Source: Microscilla marina ATCC 23134
GTDB lineage: Bacteria; Bacteroidota; Bacteroidia; Cytophagales; Microscillaceae
Reading direction: 5' to 3'
NCBI RefSeq assembly: GCF_000169175.1
Contig: NZ_AAWS01000014.1
Location: 1-64,000, forward strand
DNA: 64,000 nucleotides
The notes under the pieces were generated by a model. That model was not told the origin of the DNA and made no database searches. It saw nothing but the letters and a program-made list of their open reading frames with translations. The translations under genes and the position numbers were made by a program. This document shows, piece after piece, positions 1-8,153 of this stretch (within the stretch, counting starts at the first letter, position 1; every line of letters begins with the position of its first letter).

Positions 1-227
1 ATATAAAAAAAGATGAAAATACTTTATATTTGTTTACAGGCAGTGTGGAGGTTTTGTGCAATTAACTTATTTTGTTAAAAACGCATATTCACCCATAAAA
101 ACACGTGTTTTACTTGCACAAACTTTAGGGATTTTTGGCAACTACTACCCTATTATATTCGTTACTTATTATACAATATCAGTTTTTCAAATTCACATAA
201 CTTTTCTAATGGCAAAAGCTTATGTAA

Positions 228-258
228 AAAGCCCTCGCTGCTACAGCGAGGGCTTTTA
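228..258 (+). terminator. Rho-independent terminator
   Basis: Perfect 13-bp stem (aaagccctcgctg paired with cagcgagggcttt) with a 3-nt loop, followed by T residues. It is well formed for plus-strand transcripts. No plus-strand gene precedes it inside the window. Confidence 0.8.
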
Positions 259-445
259 TTGTGCCCAAAAATATCATAAACTTACACCAGCTACCCTCCC
301 CGTATTTCTACCTGTTTTCGCAAAAGCCGTAGATACACGCTTACCTAAAACACTTTTAACAACTACTTTTGTAATATCAGTTTTTCAAACAAAATAGTTT
401 CTCAAACATCACATAAGCTTTACCCCAGGTCAAGTCATTATGTTT

Positions 446-475
446 GCCCTTTGTGTAGGTAGCAAAGGGCTTTTT
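446..475 (+). terminator. Rho-independent terminator
   Basis: Stem gccctttg / caaagggc with a 9-nt loop, followed by five T residues. It is a second plus-strand terminator in the same gene-free stretch. Confidence 0.65.
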
Positions 476-588
476 AGTGTAGGTGATATATATGAGTAGA
501 GTAAAAAAATATTAAGAGGGAATATGGTGACAGAGGCTCCAGGCCTTGGTTGCTGTTTAGCATCCTCTGCCAGTATGTGTGTGTCAGC

Positions 589-621
589 AAAAGGGTTGGG
601 TGGTTTCATCCAACCCTTTCT
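589..621 (-). terminator. Terminator of the Ser/Thr kinase gene
   Basis: The inverted repeat aagggttgg / ccaaccctt lies just past the kinase stop codon. On the minus strand the stem is followed by TTTTGC, so it can end kinase transcription. Confidence 0.65.
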
Positions 622-651
622 TTTGAAAGATGTTTTATCTTTTGGGCAAGT

Positions 652-2154
652 TTATTTCTTGATATTTTTCACATAGTATACCCGGTATTCTTTGTCCATG
701 CGCACTTCTGCCTTGCGTGATACAGACTTTGTTTTACCTTGATCTTCGGGTTTTTTAGCTTTTTTGGGTTGATACTCATAAGTATAATCAAATATTGCGG
801 TGTGGTTACCCTCTTCGTCTTCGCTATACTGCATACTATCCCAATCAATTTTGTGTCGCTCCTCGGTCACTACCTTATCCCACGAATACTTATAAGCACT
901 TCGCAAATCCCGCTCGCGGTCAATGTTTTTATTGCCAAAATAATTGGTAATTGTTTTACGGTAAAATGGACGGATATTGTCAAAATTACGGCTTTCTGCA
1001 GCATCATAAAACTTACGCAATGTAATCTTTACCGTCTCCTTTTTATCTTGTTTTGTGGTAGCATTTCGTTTTTTGTATGCATGCGAAAACACCGCAATCT
1101 TTTGCAAAGGCTTGATATTTAAAGGGTTCCACAACACCAGATAAGTCAATATTCCCAGTAAAACAACGACCGACAAAGGCAACCAAATATTATTGTTAGG
1201 AGCAGTTTTTTTTGGAGCAGGTTTGCGGTTTTGTGTACGAGGCTTGTTTGGTGGAGCTTGGCGTTGCGGGTTCACACTGCCACCTGTAGGTGCAGTAGTG
1301 GTCAAGGTAGAGCCTGTCGGAATAGTCTGCTGTACCAAACTTTGCAAGGCTTGTTTAAACTCTATTGCAGTCTGATAACGTTCTTGTGGTTCCTTGGCAG
1401 TAGCTTTGTCTATTATGGCTTGCATACGCTCCGATACACCTGGATTAAACTTACGCAAACGAGGCAACGGTGAGTTTACTATTTTGGTATATACATCATA
1501 CTCAGTAGACGTTTTCTCGTCGTAAGGAGGGCGCCCGGTTAATATCTGAAAAAGCGTAACTCCCAGCGAATAAATATCACTGCATCGGTCTGCCGATAAG
1601 CCCTTTACCTGCTCAGGGCTCATGTAAAGCACCGTACCCATCTTAGATCCAGTACGTGTAAGTCCTTTGTTGACATCATTTAGAATTTTGGCAATACCAA
1701 AATCCAGAATTTTAATCTGGTTTTCGTTGCCAATCATCAAGTTAGAAGGTTTAATATCACGGTGTATAATACCTCGGTCATGAGCGTAAGCAAAACCATC
1801 CAATGCTTTGGTAAACAAAGCAATGGCGCGATCTTCAGGTAATGGACCAGTCACAGTGCGCACATAGTCATCCAGAGGCTTGCCCTCTATAAACTCCATG
1901 ATCAAAAACAAGCCTTGGTTGGTCTCCAGAAAATCATACAAATCAATGATATTAGGGTGTTTAAGGCTTGCCATTGCTTCTGCCTCATTACGAAACCGCT
2001 CTCTGATTTGAGTATTGTTTACCAGATTAGGATGCAAAGCTTTGATAGCAGCCTTACGCCTCATTTGCAAATGAGAAGCAAGGTAAACACTGCCCATGCC
2101 TCCTTCGCCTATTTTTGAGTCTATTCGGTAATTAAGTACTTGTGCGCCAATCAT
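652..2154 (-). CDS. Membrane-anchored Ser/Thr protein kinase
   Basis: Hanks-type (PknB-like) serine/threonine kinase of 500 residues. The glycine loop GEGGMGSVY is at 16-24, the ATP-anchoring Lys is K38, the catalytic HRDIKPSN starts at 131, DFG is at 151-153 and SPE at 179-181, so every catalytic element is intact. A Pro/Thr/Lys-rich linker (about 275-322) leads to one transmembrane helix (323-342). The remaining 150 or so residues should lie outside the cytoplasm and include a segment (KITLRKFYDAAESRNF) that resembles an NTF2-like or calcium-channel-like fold, which is a guess. The likely role is sensing at the envelope and phosphorylating cytoplasmic targets; no substrate is suggested by neighbours. 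It is a single gene with its own terminator, and no Shine-Dalgarno sequence precedes the ATG. Confidence 0.92.
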   Translation of the reverse strand: MIGAQVLNYRIDSKIGEGGMGSVYLASHLQMRRKAAIKALHPNLVNNTQIRERFRNEAEAMASLKHPNIIDLYDFLETNQGLFLIMEFIEGKPLDDYVRTVTGPLPEDRAIALFTKALDGFAYAHDRGIIHRDIKPSNLMIGNENQIKILDFGIAKILNDVNKGLTRTGSKMGTVLYMSPEQVKGLSADRCSDIYSLGVTLFQILTGRPPYDEKTSTEYDVYTKIVNSPLPRLRKFNPGVSERMQAIIDKATAKEPQERYQTAIEFKQALQSLVQQTIPTGSTLTTTAPTGGSVNPQRQAPPNKPRTQNRKPAPKKTAPNNNIWLPLSVVVLLGILTYLVLWNPLNIKPLQKIAVFSHAYKKRNATTKQDKKETVKITLRKFYDAAESRNFDNIRPFYRKTITNYFGNKNIDRERDLRSAYKYSWDKVVTEERHKIDWDSMQYSEDEEGNHTAIFDYTYEYQPKKAKKPEDQGKTKSVSRKAEVRMDKEYRVYYVKNIKK

Positions 2155-2658
2155 TTTTGATAGTTATTTATGTAAGTCTACAGCATCACATCTATTACTG
2201 ATCCGGTTTTTAGTCTTGTTATACCACCCATAGCTGCTCAAAACAAGAGTGGCAATTAGCCTTACACAAATCAGCGTTATTTGCTGTGTTGGGTTTATCA
2301 ACGTAAGTTCAACTAAAAAATATAAGAATCCTTTTATTTTTACGATTAGGAACGCTTCGCTTATTTTGTCGATGGTGGTGAGTCGACTATTGACCATTAT
2401 CCTTACAAAGTTAAAAATTAATTGTAAATGATAAATTTTTAGGCAGAATGATTTAATGAGTGCCCCAAAGTAGCAAATAGATATGCTGTTACCTTCAAAA
2501 AAACAAAGGCTTTTTTACAAAAAATCAAACACTTCGATATAACTTTATGTTGGGAGAGTACTGAGCAAATAAGGAGGTGGTTTGCAAGAAGGGATATACC
2601 AAAAAAAATGCCCTAACGTTGTTTTAATGACACCTTATGCTGTTTTACTTATCAAACT
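2155..2658. other. Intergenic region, divergent promoters expected
   Basis: About 500 bases separate the divergent kinase and oxidase genes. A 77-codon minus-strand reading frame exists here but shows no family features and has atypical composition. No repeat or structured RNA was recognised. Confidence 0.4.
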
Positions 2659-3273
2659 ATGACCAATAAACCCAAGATAAAACGACCATCTGTTGAACAA
2701 GGTTTGTTTAAACGCCGTGAACCTTTTCTTTTTATGCTTTGGACTGCCATTGCAGGCATTTCTATTATGTTTTTGGCGCTTACCATTATTTATAGCCTGC
2801 GCAAGGGGCAACATCAGTGGCAAGCTGTAAGCTTACCTTTGGCTTTTTGGTTGAGCACCTTTAGTATTATCACAAGTAGCCTTACACTTTGGCAAACCAA
2901 TCAGGCGGTCAAAAAAGAACAGTTTCGCAGAGCCAAAATCTTGCTAGGTACAACATTGGGTTTAGGGTTGTTGTTTATTGGTTTGCAGGTAGTTGGCTGG
3001 CAACAGCTCATTGCGCAAAAAGTTTACTTGTCCAACAGTTTAGGAGGATCATTTATATACATTATTTCGGGGTTGCACATTGCCCATATATTAGGGGGCA
3101 TATTGTTCCTTACGCTTATTTTTATAGATATTGCCCGTCACACCTCTTATGTAGACTCTTTCATTCATAGCATAAACCCTCCCAATCAGCTTAGGCTCAA
3201 GCTAGTAACTATTTATTGGCACTTTGTCGATGTGTTGTGGCTGTACCTGTTTTTATTTTTTTTGTGGGCATAA
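2659..3273 (+). CDS. Cytochrome c oxidase subunit III family protein
   Basis: A 204-residue hydrophobic protein of the haem-copper oxidase subunit III (CtaE/CyoC) family, which packs against the catalytic subunit I in the inner membrane. About five transmembrane helices are visible. Family signatures include FWLSTFSIITSSLT in the second helix, SGLHIAHILGG near the fourth, and a closing YWHFVDVLWLYLF segment. The short five-helix form fits the truncated subunit III found in many Bacteroidota. No subunit I, II or IV gene lies nearby, so this is an orphan copy that may supply an alternative subunit III. The ATG start follows a GC-poor leader without a ribosome-binding site. tRNA-Arg lies 140 bases downstream under its own promoter. 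Confidence 0.85.
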   Translation: MTNKPKIKRPSVEQGLFKRREPFLFMLWTAIAGISIMFLALTIIYSLRKGQHQWQAVSLPLAFWLSTFSIITSSLTLWQTNQAVKKEQFRRAKILLGTTLGLGLLFIGLQVVGWQQLIAQKVYLSNSLGGSFIYIISGLHIAHILGGILFLTLIFIDIARHTSYVDSFIHSINPPNQLRLKLVTIYWHFVDVLWLYLFLFFLWA

Positions 3274-3350
3274 TAGCCTTGCTTAAAACTCACCAATAAA
3301 ACCAAGTAAAGAGTAAACTCCATACTTTTACTAAAAAAGCCTCTATCTGC

Positions 3351-3382
3351 TTGTACATGTAATGAATATTTAACTAAATTTG
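3351..3382 (+). promoter_or_regulatory. Bacteroidota-type promoter for tRNA-Arg
   Basis: TTG at 3351-3353, a 21-nt spacer and TAAATTTG at 3375-3382 match the -33/-7 consensus of the Bacteroidota primary sigma factor. The predicted start near 3390 leaves a leader of about 25 nt before the tRNA. Confidence 0.65.
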
Positions 3383-3414
3383 CAATCCTTTTTGACGCTT
3401 GTCAAATAAATATT

Positions 3415-3488
3415 GCACCCGTAGTTCAACTGGATAGAATACCAGATTTCGGCTCTGGGGGTTGAGGGTTCGAATCCTTCCGGGTGCA
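3415..3488 (+). tRNA. tRNA-Arg (anticodon TCG)
   Basis: A 74-nt cloverleaf. The acceptor stem is GCACCCG paired with CGGGTGC with discriminator A. The D arm is GTTC-AACTGGATA-GAAT, the anticodon stem is CCAGA / TCTGG around the loop TTTCGGC, and the T arm carries GGTTCGAATCC. The 7-nt loop places TCG at positions 34-36, reading CGA-type arginine codons. An A in the D loop fits the arginine identity element A20. CCA is not encoded. A consensus promoter lies upstream and a strong terminator follows within 10 bases, so it is a single-gene transcript. Confidence 0.93.
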
Positions 3489-3496
3489 CTTTTATC

Positions 3497-3536
3497 AAAA
3501 GCCTCTGATACATTTTATAGTATCAGAGGCTTTTTT
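3497..3536 (+). terminator. Terminator of the tRNA-Arg transcript
   Basis: Stem aaaagcctctgatac / gtatcagaggctttt (15 bp, perfect), 8-nt loop, and a T run directly after the tRNA gene. Confidence 0.9.
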
Positions 3537-3697
3537 ACTTAATAGATGTTCCCGTCTTCTCGTAAAAACCTACTCATTATTTCCTTGCTTCAGATCTTTA
3601 AGGATAAACTTCGTTGTCCAAACGTTCAATCATGTAAACTATAATGTTGTAAAAAATACATTGAATAATGAAACCTTCACTTGCTAAAAGTAGTATA

Positions 3698-3766
3698 TAA
3701 ATTTGCATAGCTGGTTGAAGGATCTTGGGGGTTAGGAACATTGTTCCTTCCCTCAAGTTTTTTTTT
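3698..3766 (+). ncRNA. Candidate very short small RNA
   Basis: A -7-like TAAATTTG (3698-3705) sits only about 20 nt ahead of a strong terminator whose arms cttgggggttaggaac / gttccttccctcaag are followed by nine T residues (3758-3766). The predicted transcript would be about 55 nt, mostly terminator hairpin. The -33 element is poor, so this is a weak candidate. Confidence 0.3.
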
Positions 3767-3822
3767 GCCCCTATCCCAACTCCCTTCTCATATTACTATT
3801 TCTCTTGATTATCTCATTCACA

Positions 3823-3862
3823 AAAAAACCGCCCCAAACCTAGTGGTCTGAAAGCGGTTTTT
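3823..3862 (+). terminator. Terminator-like hairpin
   Basis: aaaaaccgc pairs with gcggttttt across a 21-nt loop, with A and T runs on both sides, so it could work in either direction. No gene ends next to it. Confidence 0.5.
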
Positions 3863-4404
3863 ATATGGAAAAGATTAGTTAGGTATTACTATTATCCATC
3901 CATTATGTACACTGCGATTAAATATTCTATGATTTTTTTCAGAAATTGACAGATATGCTATGAGCATACCTGTCAACAATACATAGATGGTACTGATACA
4001 CACTACATTTTAATGCTTATTTAACAACATAAATGGTTGCTAGTCAATATTTTAAAACTGATAACCTTATAGAATAGAAGAGGTAGGCACCCATTGGGTA
4101 ACTATAGATTGAATGAAGCAAAGGCAAAGCAGAGGTATGAGAAACACAGGGTATACACTATGACTCATTGGCATAGTTACCTCTGTATGAAGTGTTGAAG
4201 TGAGCATAAGCATTTAAAATGGTTAGATATAAGCTGTTTCTGTATTTTAGTTGCAATATACAAGTAATGTACAAACCTTCCAATGTTTATACTCCGGTTT
4301 ACTCAAATTTACTCATAAGAAATGGTTTACTGATGCACCGTAATTGGCACTTCGTCAATCTTTAGGTGGGGGTGTAATACCCGAATCCTTGCCAGGTAAC
4401 GCAA

Positions 4405-5022
4405 TTAACTGATAAACTCCATACGCGTAGGACGAAAATGGTTGCTGTCGTTCATAATCGAAATAATTTTACCATTGCGGGCACGCAATACCCCTGCACC
4501 TATAAGAGCAATAGGCGAGTTGCCTGCAAGATAATAATGTCCGTTGCCAAACCTTACTTCTCCATTGGGCATAATGACATAGGATATTTTTTGGGGTAAA
4601 CCCAAAGATGTTTTGATTGCTCCAGTATAAGGTTGTTGGTGGTTTCCTTGTTCTTGGATTAACAAACCATCGGCAATGTGTACAGGCAACCGCCGATACT
4701 TCTCTCCTTGTTGTATGCCAGGGTTTTTGAGGGTGATCTTGTGGTAAGGCATTTCATTGTTCATCAATTTTTCGTCACCAGCAGCAGCTTCCAGGGTTTG
4801 CAAGTCTTGATACTGTAGCAACTGGTACAACAAAGCGATTTCTTGTTGAGGCAACCTGGCCGATAGTTTGCCAAACCCTTGGGCTATTTTGTCCAGCAAA
4901 ATATTGATTACTTCGCCAGGAGTGCTAATGTTTAACTGCTTACCGGTTTGTAAGGTGTTGATCAGCTGTGGGGCGTAGGTTTCAGCAAGTTGTTCAATAT
5001 TGATGTGCTTACTATATGTCAT
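4405..5022 (-). CDS. Hypothetical protein
   Basis: I do not recognise this 205-residue protein. It has no signal peptide or transmembrane helix and looks cytoplasmic. The first 90 residues are helical and Leu/Gln-rich (ALLYQLLQYQDLQTLEAAAG). The C-terminal half has a beta-rich pattern with NGEVRFGNGHYYLAG and a closing RPTRMEF motif. The ATG at 5022 is preferred over an in-frame TTG two codons upstream. It is a single gene with repeats on its upstream side and a gene-free region downstream. Length, codon use and the absence of frame breaks suggest a real gene; the function is unknown. Confidence 0.65.
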   Translation of the reverse strand: MTYSKHINIEQLAETYAPQLINTLQTGKQLNISTPGEVINILLDKIAQGFGKLSARLPQQEIALLYQLLQYQDLQTLEAAAGDEKLMNNEMPYHKITLKNPGIQQGEKYRRLPVHIADGLLIQEQGNHQQPYTGAIKTSLGLPQKISYVIMPNGEVRFGNGHYYLAGNSPIALIGAGVLRARNGKIISIMNDSNHFRPTRMEFIS

Positions 5023-5131
5023 ACGCAATATTATTTGTTAAGCTCGTAAGTTTATTGAAAAGAGGCTAGTACCTCAAACACTAAGGAACATGTTCAAAAT
5101 AAGTGTCGAGATTGAGGGCGTATACTCGAGG

Positions 5132-5237
5132 CTGACTGAGGCACTTTTTGCAGTCGTAGCCATAGCTACGGCGAAAACCGATGGCTGCAGCCCTGCTGCG
5201 CCGAGCTCTGCCAAAGGCTAAAAGTAACAAAAGTCAG
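5132..5237. repeat. Diverged CTGAC...GTCAG hairpin repeat
   Basis: Begins with ctgact and ends with aaaagtcag, and carries an internal hairpin cgtagc-cata-gctacg. It resembles the clearer copies at 5396, 32095 and 43132 in its ends and central hairpin, but most of the interior differs. Confidence 0.4.
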
Positions 5238-5395
5238 TAAAGAGGATATGTTCTAAACCGGACAGTTATTGTTGAGGGCTATGCCCGAAATCCCGTTTAC
5301 GGGGCGATCACGTTCCTAAACACCTAACCCATTAGCTAAAGTAGAGCTCGGCACAGTAGAACTGTAGCCTCGGTTATTTCGGCGATTTTTGCCCA

Positions 5396-5457
5396 CTGAC
5401 TTTACTTAAAAAAAACTTGCGTAGCTAAGGCTATGCGCGATTTTTTAAGTGCGTCAG
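5396..5457. repeat. CTGAC...GTCAG hairpin repeat, copy A
   Basis: A 62-bp near-palindrome: ctgactttacttaaaaa at one end and ttttttaagtgcgtcag at the other, with a central gcgtagc / gctatgc hairpin. It is the inverted counterpart of the copy at 32095-32154. The homology extends into both flanks (ggcgatttttgcccactgac on one side). Confidence 0.75.
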
Positions 5458-5584
5458 AAAACAAAACTCATCCCAAATAATAGGGCATTTACTTAATGTT
5501 TAAGGTACTGGTTCATCATAGGTTTTACCTGACAGGAATAAAACTTGACCATTGCTTGAATGATGAAACAGCCTCTTCTTGTCT

Positions 5585-6673
5585 CTAACCTAATGCCAGG
5601 TTAACTTCATCCAATTTCAGGATACACTGGCTAGTCATCGTAAACAAGTTGTGATCTTTGAACGCTTGAGGTACTTCCATATCATACCTAAGCAAGGCAT
5701 TGTATACAATTGTATGAATCAATGCCTGGTACACCTCCTCTTGGCTGTAGTCCGGAAAACAAGTAAAACACTGCTTGTTCATTACACTTTCGGGAAAATC
5801 GAGTGCAGGCAACCCATTGGCGTCAAAAAAACGCAGTTGCCCTTTGGTGTCCAAACGTCCATCTATTCGGCTGATGTCTTCAATGTTAAGTGCTTCTACA
5901 ATTTGGGGAATGTACAGCTGGAGTTGTTCGAGTATGTGTTGCTCTGTAATATGAGGTTGTATCTTGTCGTTTTCACTCCATTCCTGCAACCGTTCTTTAC
6001 GACTCAGAATATTGGTTTTACCTGCCACACTTTTGACTATATAAGCTGTAGGCAATAGCATTACTTGATTGCCCAAACGAAAAAAACCACAAGTAATATC
6101 ATCGTTTGGCAAGAAAGCTTCAGCAATTACTTCACTCAATGGAAAATCTGCCAGTATTTGTTGCACACCATCGTTGGCTTCTTCCAAAGTAGTGACCATT
6201 CTTACGCCTACACTGCCCGATTCGGCAGTAGGCTTGAGTACCATCGGAAACCCCACCGCACTTTGACTGAGTAGAGACGAAACCTCTTTCAGGTTTGAGC
6301 GAGTAAGTATAAGGTGGGTAGGAATAGGTAAACCAACCTCTTTTAAAATACGTTGGCAGTCATTTTTTTGTAGTAAGTTGCGCAGCGTTTGGGCATTTGA
6401 GCCAAGCAAAGGCAAGCCTCGTGCTTGTACATAGTCGTTGAGCCATACCGCTTTTTCATCACCATTGTTTACATAATAGGCATTGCTCCAAATCATTGTT
6501 TGAGCAGGAGTGTTGTCCAGTGTTTGTTCCAGTTGGGCTACGTTTTCTACCTCCGTTGTGGTTACTTCAACGCCTGCTTGTTGTAATATATTGGTGGCTC
6601 TTTTTACCTCATCTGGAGTAGTGAGCCAGCCATTCCGCCAGTGTCCTTTGCTGCTGATTATTTTGACTTTCAT
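5585..6673 (-). CDS. ATP-grasp ligase, D-Ala-D-Ala-ligase-like
   Basis: A 362-residue ATP-grasp enzyme, a family that activates a carboxylate as acyl-phosphate and joins it to an amine or thiol. The N-terminal 100 residues form the pre-ATP-grasp Rossmann part. FPMVLKPTAESGSVGV carries the ATP-binding Lys and glycine loop, and RIDGRLDTKGQLRFFDANG is the metal-binding region. The usual E-x-N metal ligand is D284-A-N286 here, a conservative change. It is the last gene of an operon after the BtrH-like gene (148-bp gap). In butirosin biosynthesis the ATP-grasp enzyme BtrJ loads glutamate on a carrier protein and BtrH transfers the finished acyl chain, so a related acylation is possible. The actual substrate cannot be read from the sequence. 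Confidence 0.82.
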   Translation of the reverse strand: MKVKIISSKGHWRNGWLTTPDEVKRATNILQQAGVEVTTTEVENVAQLEQTLDNTPAQTMIWSNAYYVNNGDEKAVWLNDYVQARGLPLLGSNAQTLRNLLQKNDCQRILKEVGLPIPTHLILTRSNLKEVSSLLSQSAVGFPMVLKPTAESGSVGVRMVTTLEEANDGVQQILADFPLSEVIAEAFLPNDDITCGFFRLGNQVMLLPTAYIVKSVAGKTNILSRKERLQEWSENDKIQPHITEQHILEQLQLYIPQIVEALNIEDISRIDGRLDTKGQLRFFDANGLPALDFPESVMNKQCFTCFPDYSQEEVYQALIHTIVYNALLRYDMEVPQAFKDHNLFTMTSQCILKLDEVNLALG

Positions 6674-6821
6674 TGTTTTGCTTGTTTTAGCTAAGTTCCT
6701 TATTGAGCTACATTCGGATTGTTGCAGGGTATAAGGCTTCTCAATTGATTTGTATTCGATGGAAAATGTTGTGAATAAAACCCAATATAATGATGTTTTT
6801 CCAAAGGCAAAACAAGTGTTT

Positions 6822-7814
6822 TTAAATGCTCAAAGCTGCTGTATATAGTTGGGTCATTACCTCGTGCTCTTTTGCCGAAAGTGTGGTCAATAAGTAAGCA
6901 CATTCATCTACCAACACCTTGTGTTGAGTAAGCCCTATTTGATCCAACAAATCAGCCACTTGGGTCCATTGCTGAGCTATATTATCAAAGCGTTCATAAG
7001 CCACTGCAAAGGCATCAATCGCCAGTAGTTCATAACTTTCTTTCAAAAAATCGCGGTATATGTTTCTAAATAAAGCCCCTCCTGTACCAGCCCGTTCCAT
7101 CAACATTGCTGTTGTCTGAAACTCATGTTTGATGTTTTTACTTTGTTCAAACCATTGCTTTACTTCAGTGGCAGTCTTGAGTATGCCTTTGTATCCCAGG
7201 TTTTGGATGGGTGGATTGAGGTACCTTTGAGCATTGTTGATCAAGGCATTTTGAATGGCTTTTTTGAGATCAAATGCTTGCCCACTATGGGTAATGGTAT
7301 AGCTTAAGTTGCGTGATGCCATAGCACCTTTGGCGCTTCGGGCAAGTGCCAGACTGGGTAACGAAGTGCTTACCTGACTTCCCTGAGGTTGTGTATCTAT
7401 CAAATATGCCTTGGTTTGGTCATAACCATACATGGCAGCGTAATGTGCGGCAAAATGGATTTTTTTTGTGAAATAGTCTAAATGATAACAGTCTAGCTTA
7501 AGCCCTACAGCCTTGCCTTGATCAATATAACCTTTCACATTTTTCCAGGCTTTTTTCACCGAGGAAGTCTCTTTTACCTCAAGCATAAGCCCTAGATGAT
7601 TGCAAATATTTTGGGTAAGTTGATCCGGTTTAACCCTCCCCCCTATAAAAGGATAATCCATTGATTTTGTGCGCCAGAAAATGAAGCCTAAGCCCTCACC
7701 CAAGCCAAATAGCATGGGCTCTGATAAATGGATGCCTAGTTGCTTGAGTAAACTCCCGGTAGCAGTTGTTTCGCAATGTTGCCCAATAAATGGGTTAAAA
7801 TCTTCAATGATCAT
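6822..7814 (-). CDS. BtrH-like acyltransferase (BtrH N-terminal / DUF4872)
   Basis: A 330-residue protein with the BtrH N-terminal domain and a helical DUF4872-type C-terminus. The family has a cysteine-peptidase-like fold, and BtrH itself moves an acyl group from a carrier protein to an aminoglycoside. The likely catalytic residues are visible: C14 in GQHCETTATGSLL, H124 in HYAAMYGYD and D140 in YLIDTQ. No transmembrane helix or signal peptide is seen. It starts 3 bases after the DUF1801 gene ends and is followed by the ATP-grasp ligase, giving a transferase plus activating-enzyme pair. No acyl-carrier gene lies in the window, so the donor and acceptor are unknown. Confidence 0.82.
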   Translation of the reverse strand: MIIEDFNPFIGQHCETTATGSLLKQLGIHLSEPMLFGLGEGLGFIFWRTKSMDYPFIGGRVKPDQLTQNICNHLGLMLEVKETSSVKKAWKNVKGYIDQGKAVGLKLDCYHLDYFTKKIHFAAHYAAMYGYDQTKAYLIDTQPQGSQVSTSLPSLALARSAKGAMASRNLSYTITHSGQAFDLKKAIQNALINNAQRYLNPPIQNLGYKGILKTATEVKQWFEQSKNIKHEFQTTAMLMERAGTGGALFRNIYRDFLKESYELLAIDAFAVAYERFDNIAQQWTQVADLLDQIGLTQHKVLVDECAYLLTTLSAKEHEVMTQLYTAALSI

Positions 7815-7817
7815 AGG

Positions 7818-8147
7818 TTATTTTTTGGTTTGGTTAATAGCAATGGCTTGCTCAATGTAATGTTTGAGTATGTCTTGATTGAAGCTGGTAAGAGAGAGAA
7901 TCCTCAGGGTTTTACCTTTGCCAGTGAGCAAGCCTGGTTTATCTTCCATTTTGCTACCCTTCAGGAAACCAATATCTGCCCCATGTGGCATAGTACGCAA
8001 GTGGCATATCCCTCCATTGGCATTGGTATAAGTAGTGATGCGTACTTTTTGGGTTTCAACGATGCCCTCATAAGATTGTAACAATGTCCTGACTTTAATG
8101 AATAAACTTTTGTGTTCACTGTATAAATCTTTGTCAAACTGTTTCAT
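7818..8147 (-). CDS. DUF1801 domain protein
   Basis: A 109-residue protein of the DUF1801 (YdhG-like) group with the typical segment GFLKGSKMEDKPGLLTGKGKT near its middle. Members adopt a small alpha/beta fold of unknown biochemical role. No catalytic residues can be assigned. It starts 6 bases after the AraC-type regulator ends, and its own stop lies 3 bases before the BtrH-like start, so the three genes are clearly co-transcribed. Such proteins often lie beside AraC/GyrI-type regulators in Bacteroidota. Confidence 0.78.
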   Translation of the reverse strand: MKQFDKDLYSEHKSLFIKVRTLLQSYEGIVETQKVRITTYTNANGGICHLRTMPHGADIGFLKGSKMEDKPGLLTGKGKTLRILSLTSFNQDILKHYIEQAIAINQTKK

Positions 8148-8153
8148 AATGAA

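Larger units (their letters stand above)
1..651. other. Intergenic region with three hairpin terminators
   Basis: No convincing gene is seen. A TATATTTG element at 25-32 resembles the Bacteroidota -7 promoter box, though no -33 TTG fits inside the window. Three hairpins follow at about 228-256, 446-475 and 589-621. The 17-bp sequence aatatcagtttttcaaa occurs at 175-191 and again at 373-389. A possible transcript of about 215 nt would run from the -7 box to the first terminator, but nothing in it identifies a known RNA. Confidence 0.5.
3489..4404. other. Long intergenic region
   Basis: About 915 bases without a convincing gene. It holds the tRNA terminator, a possible minimal small RNA near 3698-3766, and another terminator-like hairpin at 3823-3862. 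The inverted pair ggtaactat / atagttacc occurs around 4098 and 4173. The remainder is AT-rich and shows no recognisable feature. Confidence 0.5.
5029..5584. other. Repeat-bearing intergenic region
   Basis: About 555 bases between two minus-strand genes, largely made of dispersed repeats. A CTGAC...GTCAG element lies at 5132-5237 and a second, clearer one at 5396-5457. The latter's flanks also match the copy near 32.1 kb. No gene is seen. Confidence 0.6.

Noticed and set aside
56-397. 113-codon plus-strand frame at the left edge
   Set aside because: It needs a GTG start, contains a perfect 13-bp terminator hairpin in its middle, and shows no protein-family features.
515-590. Possible SRP or riboswitch RNA before the kinase terminator
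   Set aside because: A cagagg / cctctg pairing exists, but the conserved SRP loop and known riboswitch cores are absent.
2164-2397. 77-codon minus-strand frame upstream of the kinase
   Set aside because: Atypical composition, no recognisable motif, and it occupies the promoter region of the kinase.
3484-3687. 67-codon frame after tRNA-Arg
   Set aside because: It runs through the tRNA 3' end and its terminator and reads as low-complexity translated non-coding DNA.
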